Of a stretch of DNA of 64,000 nucleotides, positions 51,343 through 59,884 are shown in pieces (within the stretch, counting starts at the first letter, position 1; each line of letters opens with the position of its first letter). The notes beneath the pieces are model-generated. The model was given only the letters and a program-made list of their open reading frames with translations, did no database searches and was not told the DNA's origin. The stretch spans positions 861,452-925,451 of the forward strand of contig JACJXZ010000002.1 in the NCBI GenBank assembly GCA_020636375.1, in the 5' to 3' direction. Source of the DNA: Lewinellaceae bacterium. GTDB lineage: Bacteria > Bacteroidota > Bacteroidia > Chitinophagales > Saprospiraceae. Position numbers and translations under genes: made by a program.

Positions 51343-52026
51343 ATGTCCAGATTAGCCGAAAGCACCGTACAGACCATAGCCATTAAGTACCTGGAAAAGC
51401 AGTACAAGCGCCGCGCCCGCCGCGGCCGAATCTTCGCCGAGCCGGAGGTGCGCACCAAGAAAGAGCACGGCAGCAAGCGCGCCGACGGCCTGCTGGCCTT
51501 CCGCCACTGGCTTTGGGGCGTGTATGTGGTTTCCCTGGAAGCCAAATCCCACAAGACCCTGCCGGCCATCAACCCCAAACTCGACAAGCAGCTGTTCGCC
51601 TTCAACGCCGTCCGCGCCGGGCTGCTCATCTCCATCCTCAGCGGCACTTTCTTTTTCCTCTACAAATGGGACGACGGCTTCTGGCAGTTCATCGTCCCTG
51701 CCCTGGTTTTCCTCATCGGCGGCGCTGCCTATGCCTGGCTGACCCGCAACCACTTCGGCCACCGCACCCTGCGCGTCATCGAGCAAATCCAGCAGTATCC
51801 CGCCGACGAGCGCTGGCTGGCCTTCTCCAAAGACGCCTACTATTCCCTCGACATCGTAAAACAGCGCCAACTGGAAAAAATCTGCCGCCACCACGGCATA
51901 GGGCTGATCGTCATCTCCGCCAACGGCAAGGTGGACCGCCTGGCCAGCGCCCGTTTCCACTGGGACTGGTGGCACGACTACCTGCGGTTTTACAGTAAGG
52001 AGAAGGAAATCAGAGCAGCGATCTGA
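51343..52026 (+). CDS. PD-(D/E)XK-like protein interrupted by a membrane hairpin
   Basis: 227 residues, no named family recognised. N-terminal helix with STVQTIAIKYLEKQYKRR, then RADGLLAFR and YVVSLEAKSHKT: a D-x(16)-E-x-K pattern like the active site of PD-(D/E)XK nucleases (residues about 48-67). Two membrane helices follow (about 92-109, GLLISILSGTFFFLYKW, and 114-132, FIVPALVFLIGGAAYAW). The C-terminal half returns to a soluble alpha/beta part with LEKICRHHGIGLIVISANG, which would be the last strand of the nuclease fold. The membrane hairpin thus seems inserted between the catalytic strand and the last strand. This is an inference from motif order; the protein may not be an active nuclease. 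Confidence 0.65.
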   Translation: MSRLAESTVQTIAIKYLEKQYKRRARRGRIFAEPEVRTKKEHGSKRADGLLAFRHWLWGVYVVSLEAKSHKTLPAINPKLDKQLFAFNAVRAGLLISILSGTFFFLYKWDDGFWQFIVPALVFLIGGAAYAWLTRNHFGHRTLRVIEQIQQYPADERWLAFSKDAYYSLDIVKQRQLEKICRHHGIGLIVISANGKVDRLASARFHWDWWHDYLRFYSKEKEIRAAI

Positions 52027-52115
52027 ATGGAATGATACTGGCGAACGCTGGGTTTTGTCAGGAACAAAATTCCCGGCGTGACTCCAGCCAGGACGTCACC
52101 GCCAGCGATGCCTGT

Positions 52116-52149
52116 AAAAAAAAGGCCGCGCCCGCTTACGGGCACGGCC
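52116..52149 (-). terminator. Intrinsic terminator on the minus strand
   Basis: On the minus strand GGCCGTGCCCG and CGGGCGCGGCC pair over 11 bp around the loop TAAG, followed by TTTTTTTT. It lies about 400 bases beyond the stop of the hybrid regulator (52549). Confidence 0.75.
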
Positions 52150-52548
52150 TCTCTGGTGATTCAGGGAACAGGGTTTTATGTGGCTTCCCGGGAAGTTATC
52201 CGCCGGCCGTTAATTGAGCAAGATTCCCCTTTATGCCCAATTAGCGTAGCACCCGGCGAAATATCCGGGGCGTATTATAATAATGCGCTCCGGTGGGTAT
52301 GCCTTGTTAGCAAAGGTGGGAAAAGGATCGGCAGGGGGCTATGATATTTGTCGCAGGAATCAGGAGATTTGTCGCAAGGGGAAAGATAAATGGACTTTGG
52401 ACGTACAGCCATTTTAAGTCGGAAGTGCGAAGTCGGAAAGCCTGCCCCGATTTTTTGTCGGGGTCGGAATGGGGCTCTAAATGGACGCGAAACGCCTGCT
52501 TTTCCGCCTTCAACCCTGGATCGTCCAAAATCCAGTAGGGAGTGAAAA
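52150..52548. other. Gene-free stretch with palindromes
   Basis: Part of the 522-base gap from 52027 to 52548. It contains an imperfect palindrome from 52389 to about 52534 (TGGACTTTGGACGTACAG and its inverse) and an inner CCCCGA...TCGGGG hairpin near 52465. No coding frame of quality was seen. Confidence 0.55.
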
Positions 52549-55500
52549 TCACCCGTTGCTCCGGTACTCCGAAGGCGTGGCGCCAAACTCTTGCTGGAAG
52601 ATGCGGGCGAAATAGCTGGGGTCTGTATAGCCACATCGGTAAGCCACGTGAGCGATGGGCAGGTCGGTGGCCCTGAGCATCTGCTGCGCGCTGGCCAGGC
52701 GCAGGTTGCGCAGGAACTGAACCGGAGATATGCCCATCAGGCTGCCCATCTTGCGGTGGAGCTGGGAGCGGCTCATCCTCATGGCGTCCGCCAGGGCGTT
52801 GACGTTGAAGGTGTGGTCGTCGAGGTGTTGCAGGGCCATTTCCCGGGCTTCGAGGACAAAGGCGGCCTCCTGGGGTTCCTGGCCGCTGCTCGCGGCGGGC
52901 GGCGGTTCCATCGCCATTGATTGGTAGTAGGCGTGCAGCCGCTTTCGGTTTTCGAGCAGTTTCCGGGCGCGCAGGGCCAGCTCCCCGGCCAGGAAAGGCT
53001 TGGTGAGGTAGGCGTCGGCGCCGTATTCGATGCCTTCCAGGCGGGAGGGAGTATCGGCTTTGGCGGTGAGCAGGATGACGGGTATGTGGCTGGTGCTCCG
53101 GCCGGTTTTTAGCCGCCTGCATACTTCAAAGCCGTCCATTTCCGGCATCATCACGTCGCTGATGATGAGGCCGGGGGTTAGCTCCAGGGCTTTCTTCAGG
53201 CCTTCCCTGCCATTCTGCGCCTCTTCGGTCCGGAAAAGGCCTTCCAGGCAGGAACGCACATAAGCCCGCACATCAGGATGGTCTTCGATCACCAAAGCCA
53301 GCGGCAGGGAGGCGTCCTCCTCCCGTTGCGCTCCATCGGGATGCGCTGCGGCCTCAGCTCCGGGTACTGTTTCAAAATAGCCGCCGGCCGCTGGCCGCCG
53401 AATGGCTTCCCCTTCCGGAGCAGTGCGGGTGATGGGCAGCTCAACGGCAAAACAGGACCCCTTGCCCGGTGCGCTGGCAACGGAGACCTCGCCGCCCATC
53501 AGGAGGGCGAGTTCGCGGGTGAGGGCCAGGCCGATGCCGGTTCCGGTTCCAGCCCCCCCTGCCCCCCCCGAAGGAGGGGGATGGTCAAAAGCAGGGCTGC
53601 CGAAAGGCGCCCGCGGCAGGCGATCCTCCCCCTCGGAAGGAGGCTGGGAAGGAGCTTTTCCCTCTCCCCGTTGGGAGGATCGAAGGGGGCGTTCTCCGTC
53701 GGGGGCCCCAGGGGAGGCTGGGCTATAAAACCGATCGAACACAAACGGCAATTCCTCCTCCGCAATACCCACCCCCGTATCTTCCACCTCCACCCGGAAG
53801 CTTTCAGGGGACAAGGGCTTTGCCCGAAGCCAGATGCTCCCTCCCGGCGGCGTGAACTTCACGGCATTCGACAGCAGGTTGGATACGATATCCTGTAGCT
53901 TATCCGGGTCGAAATCCATGGCCAGTTCCTCCGCTTCCGGCCGGAAGCGCAGCTGAACGTCCTTGCTTTCCGCCAAAGAGGTGAAGGACTCTGTGAGGTA
54001 ACGCAGGTAGGCAATGACATCCGCCTGCACCAAATTCAACTCCAGCTTTCCAGCTTCCAGTTTTGACAGGTCCAGCATCTGGTTGACCAGCCGGAGCAGG
54101 CGGGCACCCTGGTTGGAGATTTTCTCCAGGCCCGGGCGGAATGAGGCCTTTACTTTGGATTGGAGCTGATCCGAAAGCCCCAGGATGATGGTCAGGGGCG
54201 TGCGGAATTCGTGCGTGATATTGGTATAAAAGCGGGCCTTGAAGGCGTCGAGTTCGCGCAGGCGGCGGGTTTCGGCTTCCTGCAGGCGGCGGGCCAGCAG
54301 GAACCGGTACAGGCTAAAGATGATGCCGAAGGCCAGGAGGCCATAAAGGACATACGCCCACCAGGCGGCCCACCAGGGGGGAAGCACCGTAATGCGCAGG
54401 TGAATGCCTTCTTCGTTCCGGAAACCATCAGCATTGGCGGCTTGTACATGAAGGGTATAGCGGCCAGGCGCCAAACCGGCGAAGAATACTTCGTTCCGGC
54501 TGCCGATATCTATCCATTCGGAGGCATTGGGGGCGAGGCGGTAGCGGTATCTGACGTCTGATGGGTTTTTAAAATGAAGTGCGGCAAACTGTACGCCAAT
54601 GTCGTTCTGCCAATGCCGGAAGGATACCTCCGAGGCCCGGGAGATGTGGGTTTTCAGGGCGGAACCCGGGCCCGGGCGCACCGGCTGGTAGGACAATTGC
54701 AAACCGGTGAAGGCCAACCGGGGCGGAAGGGTATCCATCAGCAAGCTGTCGGGGTGAAAACGGACGGCCCCGAACCTTCCGGCATAAATCATCGCGCCAT
54801 CCCGGGTTTTCAGCGAAGCGATGCTGCTGCTGTAAACCGGCCGGCCCTCCTCCGCCAGCCAGTTTTCCTTGTTGATGAACCGGACGACGGACCTGCTTTC
54901 CGGATCGAACCGGGCCAGGCCCCGGGGGGCGAGCATCCAAAGCCGGCCATGATCGTCTTCCAGGATACCACGGGCCATCAGGAGCAATTCATGGTCCTTC
55001 GGATTCAGGTGGATGACATCCCCGGTTGCCGGGTCAAACCCTTTGAAGCCGCTGCTGTGCGTGGCCAGCCAGGCAATGCCGTCGCTGCCGAAGTGGATGC
55101 CGTGTATGCCATACTCCGGAAGGCGGCTTTGCACGCTTCCGGTTTCCGGGTCGAGGATCAACAGGCCTTCCTGGTTGGTCCCCAGCCATAACCGGCCCTG
55201 CGGGCCTTCTTTCAGGACGGACACCGATTCGATCCCCGGATACAGCAGGCTGTCCCGGTTAGTATAACATCTCCGGATACCGGAACCGGGGTCATCGTTT
55301 AATTCGCAAATCCCGAAGCCCCAGGAGGATGTCCATAGCTTTCCCTGTTTTGTTTTCCAAAGCCGGATATCGGAGAGCCGGGCTCCTCCCCAGTAAAGCG
55401 TATAGGGGATAAAGCGCTTCTCCTCCGGCAGGAAACGGGCAACGCCCTCCGCTGTGCCGGCCCAGATCGCCCCATTCCGGCCGTTGCGGATGGCCCTGAC

Positions 55501-56781
55501 TTTAGGGTTGTTCCGGGCACCTTTCCCGTCCTCCGGGAAAACGACGGGGGCGGAACTGCCCCGGGCAATATCCCAAATGACTACTCCGTGGGATTCTGTG
55601 CTGATCCAGACCCTGCCCCGCCTGTCCTCATAAAGGGCTATGGCAGCAGGATGGGCCAGCCTGCCCGATAAGGGCAGCCATGGGTTCCAGCGTTGAAACC
55701 GTTCTCCGGACGGATCGTATTTCAGGATTCCCGCCTGCCAGGCGCCGGCCCAGATATTGCCCGCGTAGTCGATGCAGAACGAATTTACCATCGCCCGAAG
55801 CTCCGGTTCGCTTTCGTTTTTCAATCGACGTATCCGGCCCGTTCCCGGGTCCAGAACCTGAATGCCAAATGAGGGTTGCTCCGAATAGATTCCCATCCAA
55901 ACCTTTCCTTCGCCGGTGATGGCCACGGCATTCACCGGCTGGTAGGGAGGGGCCGTATCCGGCAGCACGGCATATTGCCGGAAGGTTTCTCGCTGCACAT
56001 CGAACCGGATCAACCCCTGGCGCAAGGTGCCCACCCAAAGGGTGGATGGCGGGCCAAAGCGAACGACCTGGCAGGCATTATCCGATCCTGAAAACCGGAA
56101 AAGCCGGAATTCGCCGGCCCCGGCCTCCCATTTGCACAGCCCGTCCAGGGTGGGCATCCAGATGTTTCCTTCTCCGTCTTCCGCCATGGGGCCCAGCACA
56201 TCGGTGGAAGGGAAGGGATAGGAAGGCGAAAGGCCGGGAGCGTATTGCCGGAAGGATTGCCCTTCCACTGCGATGACCCCCCCCCCGTACGTTCCGATCA
56301 ATAAGCGGCCCCGGCTATCTTCATAAAGGGCGCCGACGCCATCCTCCAAAGGAAGCAGGCTTTCCCGTCTCAGCGTATCGTAAAGGTGAGGTTGAAATTT
56401 GTCGGTTGCCGGATCGTAGCGGAACAGGCGGCAATCGCCCCAGGCGTAACCGAGCCAGATGCTGCCCGAAGGGCCCTGGTGCAGGACGGGGCGGTTGCGC
56501 ACCGGCAGCGTGTCCGGGTTGCCGATAGCAGGGCGGTATACCTGCATGGCATAGCCATCGTACCGCACAATGCCGCCCAGCGTTCCAAACCACAGGAAGC
56601 CCTGGTCGTCCTGTATGATGTCGAGCACGGAAGGGTTGGGCAGGCCGTCTTCGAGGGTGAGGCGGCCAAAGGGGAGCGCCATTTCCTGAGTGGTGGCGGG
56701 CGTAAAGCAATAGCCTGAAAGCAGGCACAATAAAGCCGCCCTCCAAAAACCCTTCCAAACTGCCTTAGTGTTGCCCATCAA
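52549..56781 (-). CDS. Hybrid two-component regulator (propeller, kinase, receiver, AraC-type)
   Basis: 1410 residues. A signal peptide is followed by a two-part beta-propeller of Reg_prop repeats (LTLEDGLPNPSVLDIIQDDQ, FLWFGTLGGIVRYDG) and a Y_Y_Y domain; one membrane helix lies near 820 (WAYVLYGLLAFGIIFSLYRFL). The kinase has H in NITHEFRTPL and the ATP motifs SNLLSNAVKFT and VEDTGVGI. A receiver (about 1155-1280; LIISDVMMPEMDGFEV) and an AraC-type DNA-binding domain (about 1308-1410; ALADAMRMSRSQLHRKMG) complete it. Such proteins sense glycans or other ligands in the periplasm and directly switch target operons. Unusual is a 58-residue Pro/Gly-rich insert in the ATP lid (53550-53723) between DRFY and TGTGIGL. 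No polysaccharide-utilisation genes are nearby. Confidence 0.93.
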   Translation of the reverse strand: MMGNTKAVWKGFWRAALLCLLSGYCFTPATTQEMALPFGRLTLEDGLPNPSVLDIIQDDQGFLWFGTLGGIVRYDGYAMQVYRPAIGNPDTLPVRNRPVLHQGPSGSIWLGYAWGDCRLFRYDPATDKFQPHLYDTLRRESLLPLEDGVGALYEDSRGRLLIGTYGGGVIAVEGQSFRQYAPGLSPSYPFPSTDVLGPMAEDGEGNIWMPTLDGLCKWEAGAGEFRLFRFSGSDNACQVVRFGPPSTLWVGTLRQGLIRFDVQRETFRQYAVLPDTAPPYQPVNAVAITGEGKVWMGIYSEQPSFGIQVLDPGTGRIRRLKNESEPELRAMVNSFCIDYAGNIWAGAWQAGILKYDPSGERFQRWNPWLPLSGRLAHPAAIALYEDRRGRVWISTESHGVVIWDIARGSSAPVVFPEDGKGARNNPKVRAIRNGRNGAIWAGTAEGVARFLPEEKRFIPYTLYWGGARLSDIRLWKTKQGKLWTSSWGFGICELNDDPGSGIRRCYTNRDSLLYPGIESVSVLKEGPQGRLWLGTNQEGLLILDPETGSVQSRLPEYGIHGIHFGSDGIAWLATHSSGFKGFDPATGDVIHLNPKDHELLLMARGILEDDHGRLWMLAPRGLARFDPESRSVVRFINKENWLAEEGRPVYSSSIASLKTRDGAMIYAGRFGAVRFHPDSLLMDTLPPRLAFTGLQLSYQPVRPGPGSALKTHISRASEVSFRHWQNDIGVQFAALHFKNPSDVRYRYRLAPNASEWIDIGSRNEVFFAGLAPGRYTLHVQAANADGFRNEEGIHLRITVLPPWWAAWWAYVLYGLLAFGIIFSLYRFLLARRLQEAETRRLRELDAFKARFYTNITHEFRTPLTIILGLSDQLQSKVKASFRPGLEKISNQGARLLRLVNQMLDLSKLEAGKLELNLVQADVIAYLRYLTESFTSLAESKDVQLRFRPEAEELAMDFDPDKLQDIVSNLLSNAVKFTPPGGSIWLRAKPLSPESFRVEVEDTGVGIAEEELPFVFDRFYSPASPGAPDGERPLRSSQRGEGKAPSQPPSEGEDRLPRAPFGSPAFDHPPPSGGAGGAGTGTGIGLALTRELALLMGGEVSVASAPGKGSCFAVELPITRTAPEGEAIRRPAAGGYFETVPGAEAAAHPDGAQREEDASLPLALVIEDHPDVRAYVRSCLEGLFRTEEAQNGREGLKKALELTPGLIISDVMMPEMDGFEVCRRLKTGRSTSHIPVILLTAKADTPSRLEGIEYGADAYLTKPFLAGELALRARKLLENRKRLHAYYQSMAMEPPPAASSGQEPQEAAFVLEAREMALQHLDDHTFNVNALADAMRMSRSQLHRKMGSLMGISPVQFLRNLRLASAQQMLRATDLPIAHVAYRCGYTDPSYFARIFQQEFGATPSEYRSNG
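53550..53723 (-). repeat. GC-rich repeat-like block translated inside the kinase ATP lid
   Basis: 174 bp, an exact multiple of three, with blocks such as CCCCCCCCGAAGGAGGGGGA and CCTCCCCCTCGGAAGGAGG that form a partial palindrome. It encodes a Pro/Gly/Ser/Arg-rich stretch (e.g. SEGEDRLPRAPFGSPAFDHP) absent from typical HATPase domains. The context of both edges is a normal kinase sequence. Confidence 0.65.
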
Positions 56782-56831
56782 CTGAAAAACTGAAGTGTTT
56801 CATGAATGTGATGGCAATTTATTGAAATTTT

Positions 56832-56962
56832 GTAACTATTTAGCAGCCCTCCGCTTTTTAGCCACGAAGACACAAAAACCCTAAGATTGCACAAAGCCTT
56901 AGTGCGATCTTGGTGTCTTTGTGTCTTCGTGGCTAAGGCATCAAGCTCACCTAAATAGTTAC
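56832..56962. mobile_element. GTAACTATTTAG MITE, copy 3 (131 bp), TSD GAAATTTT
   Basis: The termini are GTAACTATTTAG and CTAAATAGTTAC. GAAATTTT is repeated exactly on both sides. The interior holds a CCACGAAGACACAAA...TTTGTGTCTTCGTGG palindrome related to that of copy 1. It lies 51 bases upstream of the hybrid regulator start. Confidence 0.9.
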
Positions 56963-56992
56963 GAAATTTTCTTACTAGTTCCAAGGCTTGCG

Positions 56993-57094
56993 GGCTACCC
57001 GTCTAAGGTTGGACAGCAGAAAGGGGAAAGCCGAGCGGAGTCGAGGCCAAGCGTTTGCAGGAGGCATGGAGTGTCCAATCTTAGACGGGTAGCC
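56993..57094. mobile_element. 102-bp MITE, copy 4, TSD GGCTTGCG/GGCATGCG
   Basis: Ends as in the other copies; the flanking octamers differ at one position. It follows GTAAC-type copy 3 after only 30 bases. Confidence 0.88.
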
Positions 57095-57361
57095 GGCATG
57101 CGGGAGAAAGCCCTGCGGCTCAGGAAGTTAAGGCTGAACTGAAAGGACGCGATTCCTTTTTGTACCCCTTTGGCGTATCGCCTGGGGAAATGCCCTGAAA
57201 TTGATGGTTCCATGGCTGCATTGGTCCATTGTTAGGCCGCCCGTGTCCCGAAAACCGTGGACCAAGGGAACCCTGAAGCCATTAAAAGCGTACATTTTGG
57301 AAGTTTTCATGCCGAAAACCACAAGAAGGTACAAATCAGAATCGCGCCCGAACTAAAACAA
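57095..57361. other. Gene-free stretch between MITE and tRNA terminator
   Basis: The 628-base region from 56782 to 57409 carries two MITEs and the tRNA terminator; the rest shows no gene on either strand. Confidence 0.5.
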
Positions 57362-57394
57362 AAAAGCCTGCAAACAATTGGTTTACAGGCTTTT
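57362..57394 (-). terminator. Intrinsic terminator of the tRNA gene
   Basis: On the minus strand AAAAGCCTGTAAAC pairs with GTTTGCAGGCTTTT, followed by further T's. It lies 16 bases beyond the 3' end of the tRNA. Confidence 0.8.
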
Positions 57395-57409
57395 AAGTAG
57401 CTTGATTTG

Positions 57410-57483
<74 letters not shown>

Positions 57484-57682
57484 GGGTATTTTGAGAAAAA
57501 CGGGGCAATGCGCCCCGGGATACTTGAACCCCGGATTATCCCGGCGATTTAACGGGACACGGCATCCCTGCTTTTCAAAAGCGATTGCAAATTTAGAAGA
57601 TTTTTCAAAAAAAGGCAATCCTGCCGGGAATTATTTTTGCAGCCTCTTCAATCCATCGACAGGACAACCACTCTCCACCCCT

Positions 57683-59107
57683 TCACCAGTTCCGTTCAAA
57701 AATTTTCACCTTGCCGTCGATCTCCTTGGCCAGGTGGTATTCCTTTTCCAGCAGGCTGGCGAAGGGCTTTAAATATTCGGCGTTTCGGAAGATGAAGAAG
57801 CGGGGCCGTTTATCCTTCAGCTTTTCCAGTTCCTCCTCCTGGTTGATCCCCATTGTCTGGTTGTGGTACGTTTCCCAAAACAGGGAAGGGTGCACGTAGG
57901 GAATAGGAGGCAGCTGGCCCAGCAGGTGGTAGGCTACCTGGTCGTTGGCGGTATAAACAGCATCTCCGGGGAGGAGGCGGGGGCCGACAAAAGCGGCTAT
58001 CTGCCGGGGGTGGTCGGCCTTGACGAAGTAGTCCTGGTGCTGAAAAAAGAGGTTGGCCAGGAGCAGCAGCCCGAGCAGGGGGTAGCCTGCCCTGCCCTGG
58101 CGCAGCCAGCGCAGGCCCCTGGGGATTTCCTCCCGGGCAATGCCGAAGAACTCGCCGGCCAGGAAACTGAAGGGCAGCATGAACTGGATGTAATAATGCC
58201 CGAACAGCTTGCCGGGCAGCACGACGGCGAGGAGAGACAGTACGGCCCATAACAAGCCGAATTGCCGTTGCGGCCGGGGTACGCTTTTGCTGAAAAGGGC
58301 GAAGTAGAAGAAAAAAGCCACCGGCAGGAAACGCAGGTTGAAATCCAGGAAAAATTTGAGCAGGACGTGCGCGCTTCTGCTGTCCACATAACGGCTGCTC
58401 ACAGTAAAGGTGTAAAACCACAGGCTGTCCAAATGGCCGATGCTTTGATAATAACCGATTACTGCCAGGAAAGGCAGCGCTGCACCCGCCGCCATGATCA
58501 GGGCTTTGCGCCAGGCATCGGCCCAGGTGGTTTCGCCCCGCCGGGCCTCCCAGAGCAGGAACAGCCCCAGGGCCAGCCCGTCAAACAGCACGACGTACTT
58601 GATGATGAACCCCAGCCCCAGGCTCAGCCCGGCAATGAAGTACGCCCACAGGGGCGGCCGGCTGCAGTAAATCCACAAGGCCAGGGCGGTAAAGAGGTTG
58701 AAAAAAGTTTCCGTATTGGGGGCTACCCCATAGTGGGTGAAAATGGAATTCAGGAAAAGGTAGATCAGGCCCGCTGCCAGGGCTGCCGCCGGGCGGCTGC
58801 CAAATGAGCGCTTGGCCCGGTAGAGGAAGTAGGCCGTCGCGGCCAGGGCCACCGTGGAGGCCACGCGCAACAGCAGGATCGATTTGCCCACCAGCAACTG
58901 CAACAGGGCGTAGATCAGGAAAATACCGATCGGCTTGGTGTCGAAATAATCCACCTGATAGGTATACCCTGCCAGCAGGGCGTCGGCGATGACGATGTAG
59001 GTCGACTCGTCATGATTGATGACGCTGGGAAAGAAGGAGAAAAAGCGCAACAACAACGCTACCCCCAGAAACAACATGAAAAGCGTGAAGGGCCGGATCA
59101 GCTGCAA
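57683..59107 (-). CDS. GT39/ArnT-like membrane glycosyltransferase
   Basis: 474 residues with about ten membrane helices. The first periplasmic loop carries the conserved acidic motif in NHDESTYIVIADALLAGY near residue 33, as in the PMT/ArnT (GT-C) family, which uses a polyprenyl-phosphate-linked sugar. DTKPIGIFLIYALLQLL and SIFTHYGVAPNTETFFN are typical loop features. The C-terminal soluble part (about 385-474) is small. It probably modifies a lipid, polysaccharide or protein in the periplasm; the acceptor cannot be told. It reads toward the tRNA and is separated from it by 199 bases. Confidence 0.86.
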   Translation of the reverse strand: MQLIRPFTLFMLFLGVALLLRFFSFFPSVINHDESTYIVIADALLAGYTYQVDYFDTKPIGIFLIYALLQLLVGKSILLLRVASTVALAATAYFLYRAKRSFGSRPAAALAAGLIYLFLNSIFTHYGVAPNTETFFNLFTALALWIYCSRPPLWAYFIAGLSLGLGFIIKYVVLFDGLALGLFLLWEARRGETTWADAWRKALIMAAGAALPFLAVIGYYQSIGHLDSLWFYTFTVSSRYVDSRSAHVLLKFFLDFNLRFLPVAFFFYFALFSKSVPRPQRQFGLLWAVLSLLAVVLPGKLFGHYYIQFMLPFSFLAGEFFGIAREEIPRGLRWLRQGRAGYPLLGLLLLANLFFQHQDYFVKADHPRQIAAFVGPRLLPGDAVYTANDQVAYHLLGQLPPIPYVHPSLFWETYHNQTMGINQEEELEKLKDKRPRFFIFRNAEYLKPFASLLEKEYHLAKEIDGKVKIFERNW

Positions 59108-59173
59108 TGCCTTGGTATTTTTCCGGCAAAGATAAAAATATTGTTCGTTCGCTCACATACACATACCTTCCGC

Positions 59174-59785
59174 TCACTCCCGCTTCCTCAGATCCCGCAG
59201 CACCTTCTCAATGCGCTCCACGATATCCTCTTCGCTGCTGCCTTTATCCAGGTCGGCCAGGGCCATGCCCATGATGTCGATGGCCCGGTCCAGCTTGTCC
59301 AGCCTGGATTTAAGGGTATCGTAGTTTTCCGTTTCCCAGTACTCCCCTTCGTCAGAAACTTCCAGGTCGTGCAGGTATTTGCCTTTGAGGTACCGGAAGA
59401 GGCGGATGATGGCGATGTGCGCCTCCGCCCCGGCAAACTGGGTCTTCACCGACTGCCATTGTGCCTGGGCAGGGTAGCCCTCTTCTGCGCTCAGCGCCAC
59501 CTGTGCCGGTGAAGATATAACGCAGGAGGCATTGAAAAGAAGATACACCCATTCGCTCTTGGGGTGTACCTGAAGGCTTATGCCTTTGAGCGACAACTTG
59601 CCGGTTATCTGTATGCGGCCTGCTTCGGAATTATCCAGTTTGGCGGTCGGCGGCTGGCTCCAGTCTTCATCCAGGACCGTGTATTTCCAATTCATGGCCT
59701 TGGCAATGTCTTCCACCTCATCCATCAACTGGTAAATAGCGCGTTTGTCGGTCAAGGCGCCGCGGTAATGTATGCATAAACCCAT
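59174..59785 (-). CDS. Conserved protein of unknown function (MGLCIHYRG-type)
   Basis: 203 residues. The start MGLCIHYRGALTDKRAIYQL is characteristic, with a helical stretch (DEVEDIAKAMNWKYTVLDED), then a beta-rich middle (LSLKGISLQVHPKSEWVYLLFN) and a long charged helix at the end (DTLKSRLDKLDRAIDIMGM, VERIEKVLRDLRKRE). I believe similar proteins of unknown role occur in several bacterial phyla. No signal peptide or membrane segment is seen. The downstream glycosyltransferase starts 66 bases away in the same direction; cotranscription is possible. Confidence 0.75.
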   Translation of the reverse strand: MGLCIHYRGALTDKRAIYQLMDEVEDIAKAMNWKYTVLDEDWSQPPTAKLDNSEAGRIQITGKLSLKGISLQVHPKSEWVYLLFNASCVISSPAQVALSAEEGYPAQAQWQSVKTQFAGAEAHIAIIRLFRYLKGKYLHDLEVSDEGEYWETENYDTLKSRLDKLDRAIDIMGMALADLDKGSSEEDIVERIEKVLRDLRKRE

Positions 59786-59884
59786 AGCTGCGAATTGGTT
59801 TTTCCCAATTTACTACTTATTCTCCAAATTCGGGAATTATTGTCACAGACATATTCCCCGCTCTCCCCATCTCCTCCCCTACCC

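Noticed and set aside
16983..52110. Similarity of 16983-17030 and 52045-52100 (GGTTTTGT...CCCGGCG-GACTCCAG)
   Set aside because: A short partial match without clear ends or duplications; too weak to call a repeat family from two pieces.
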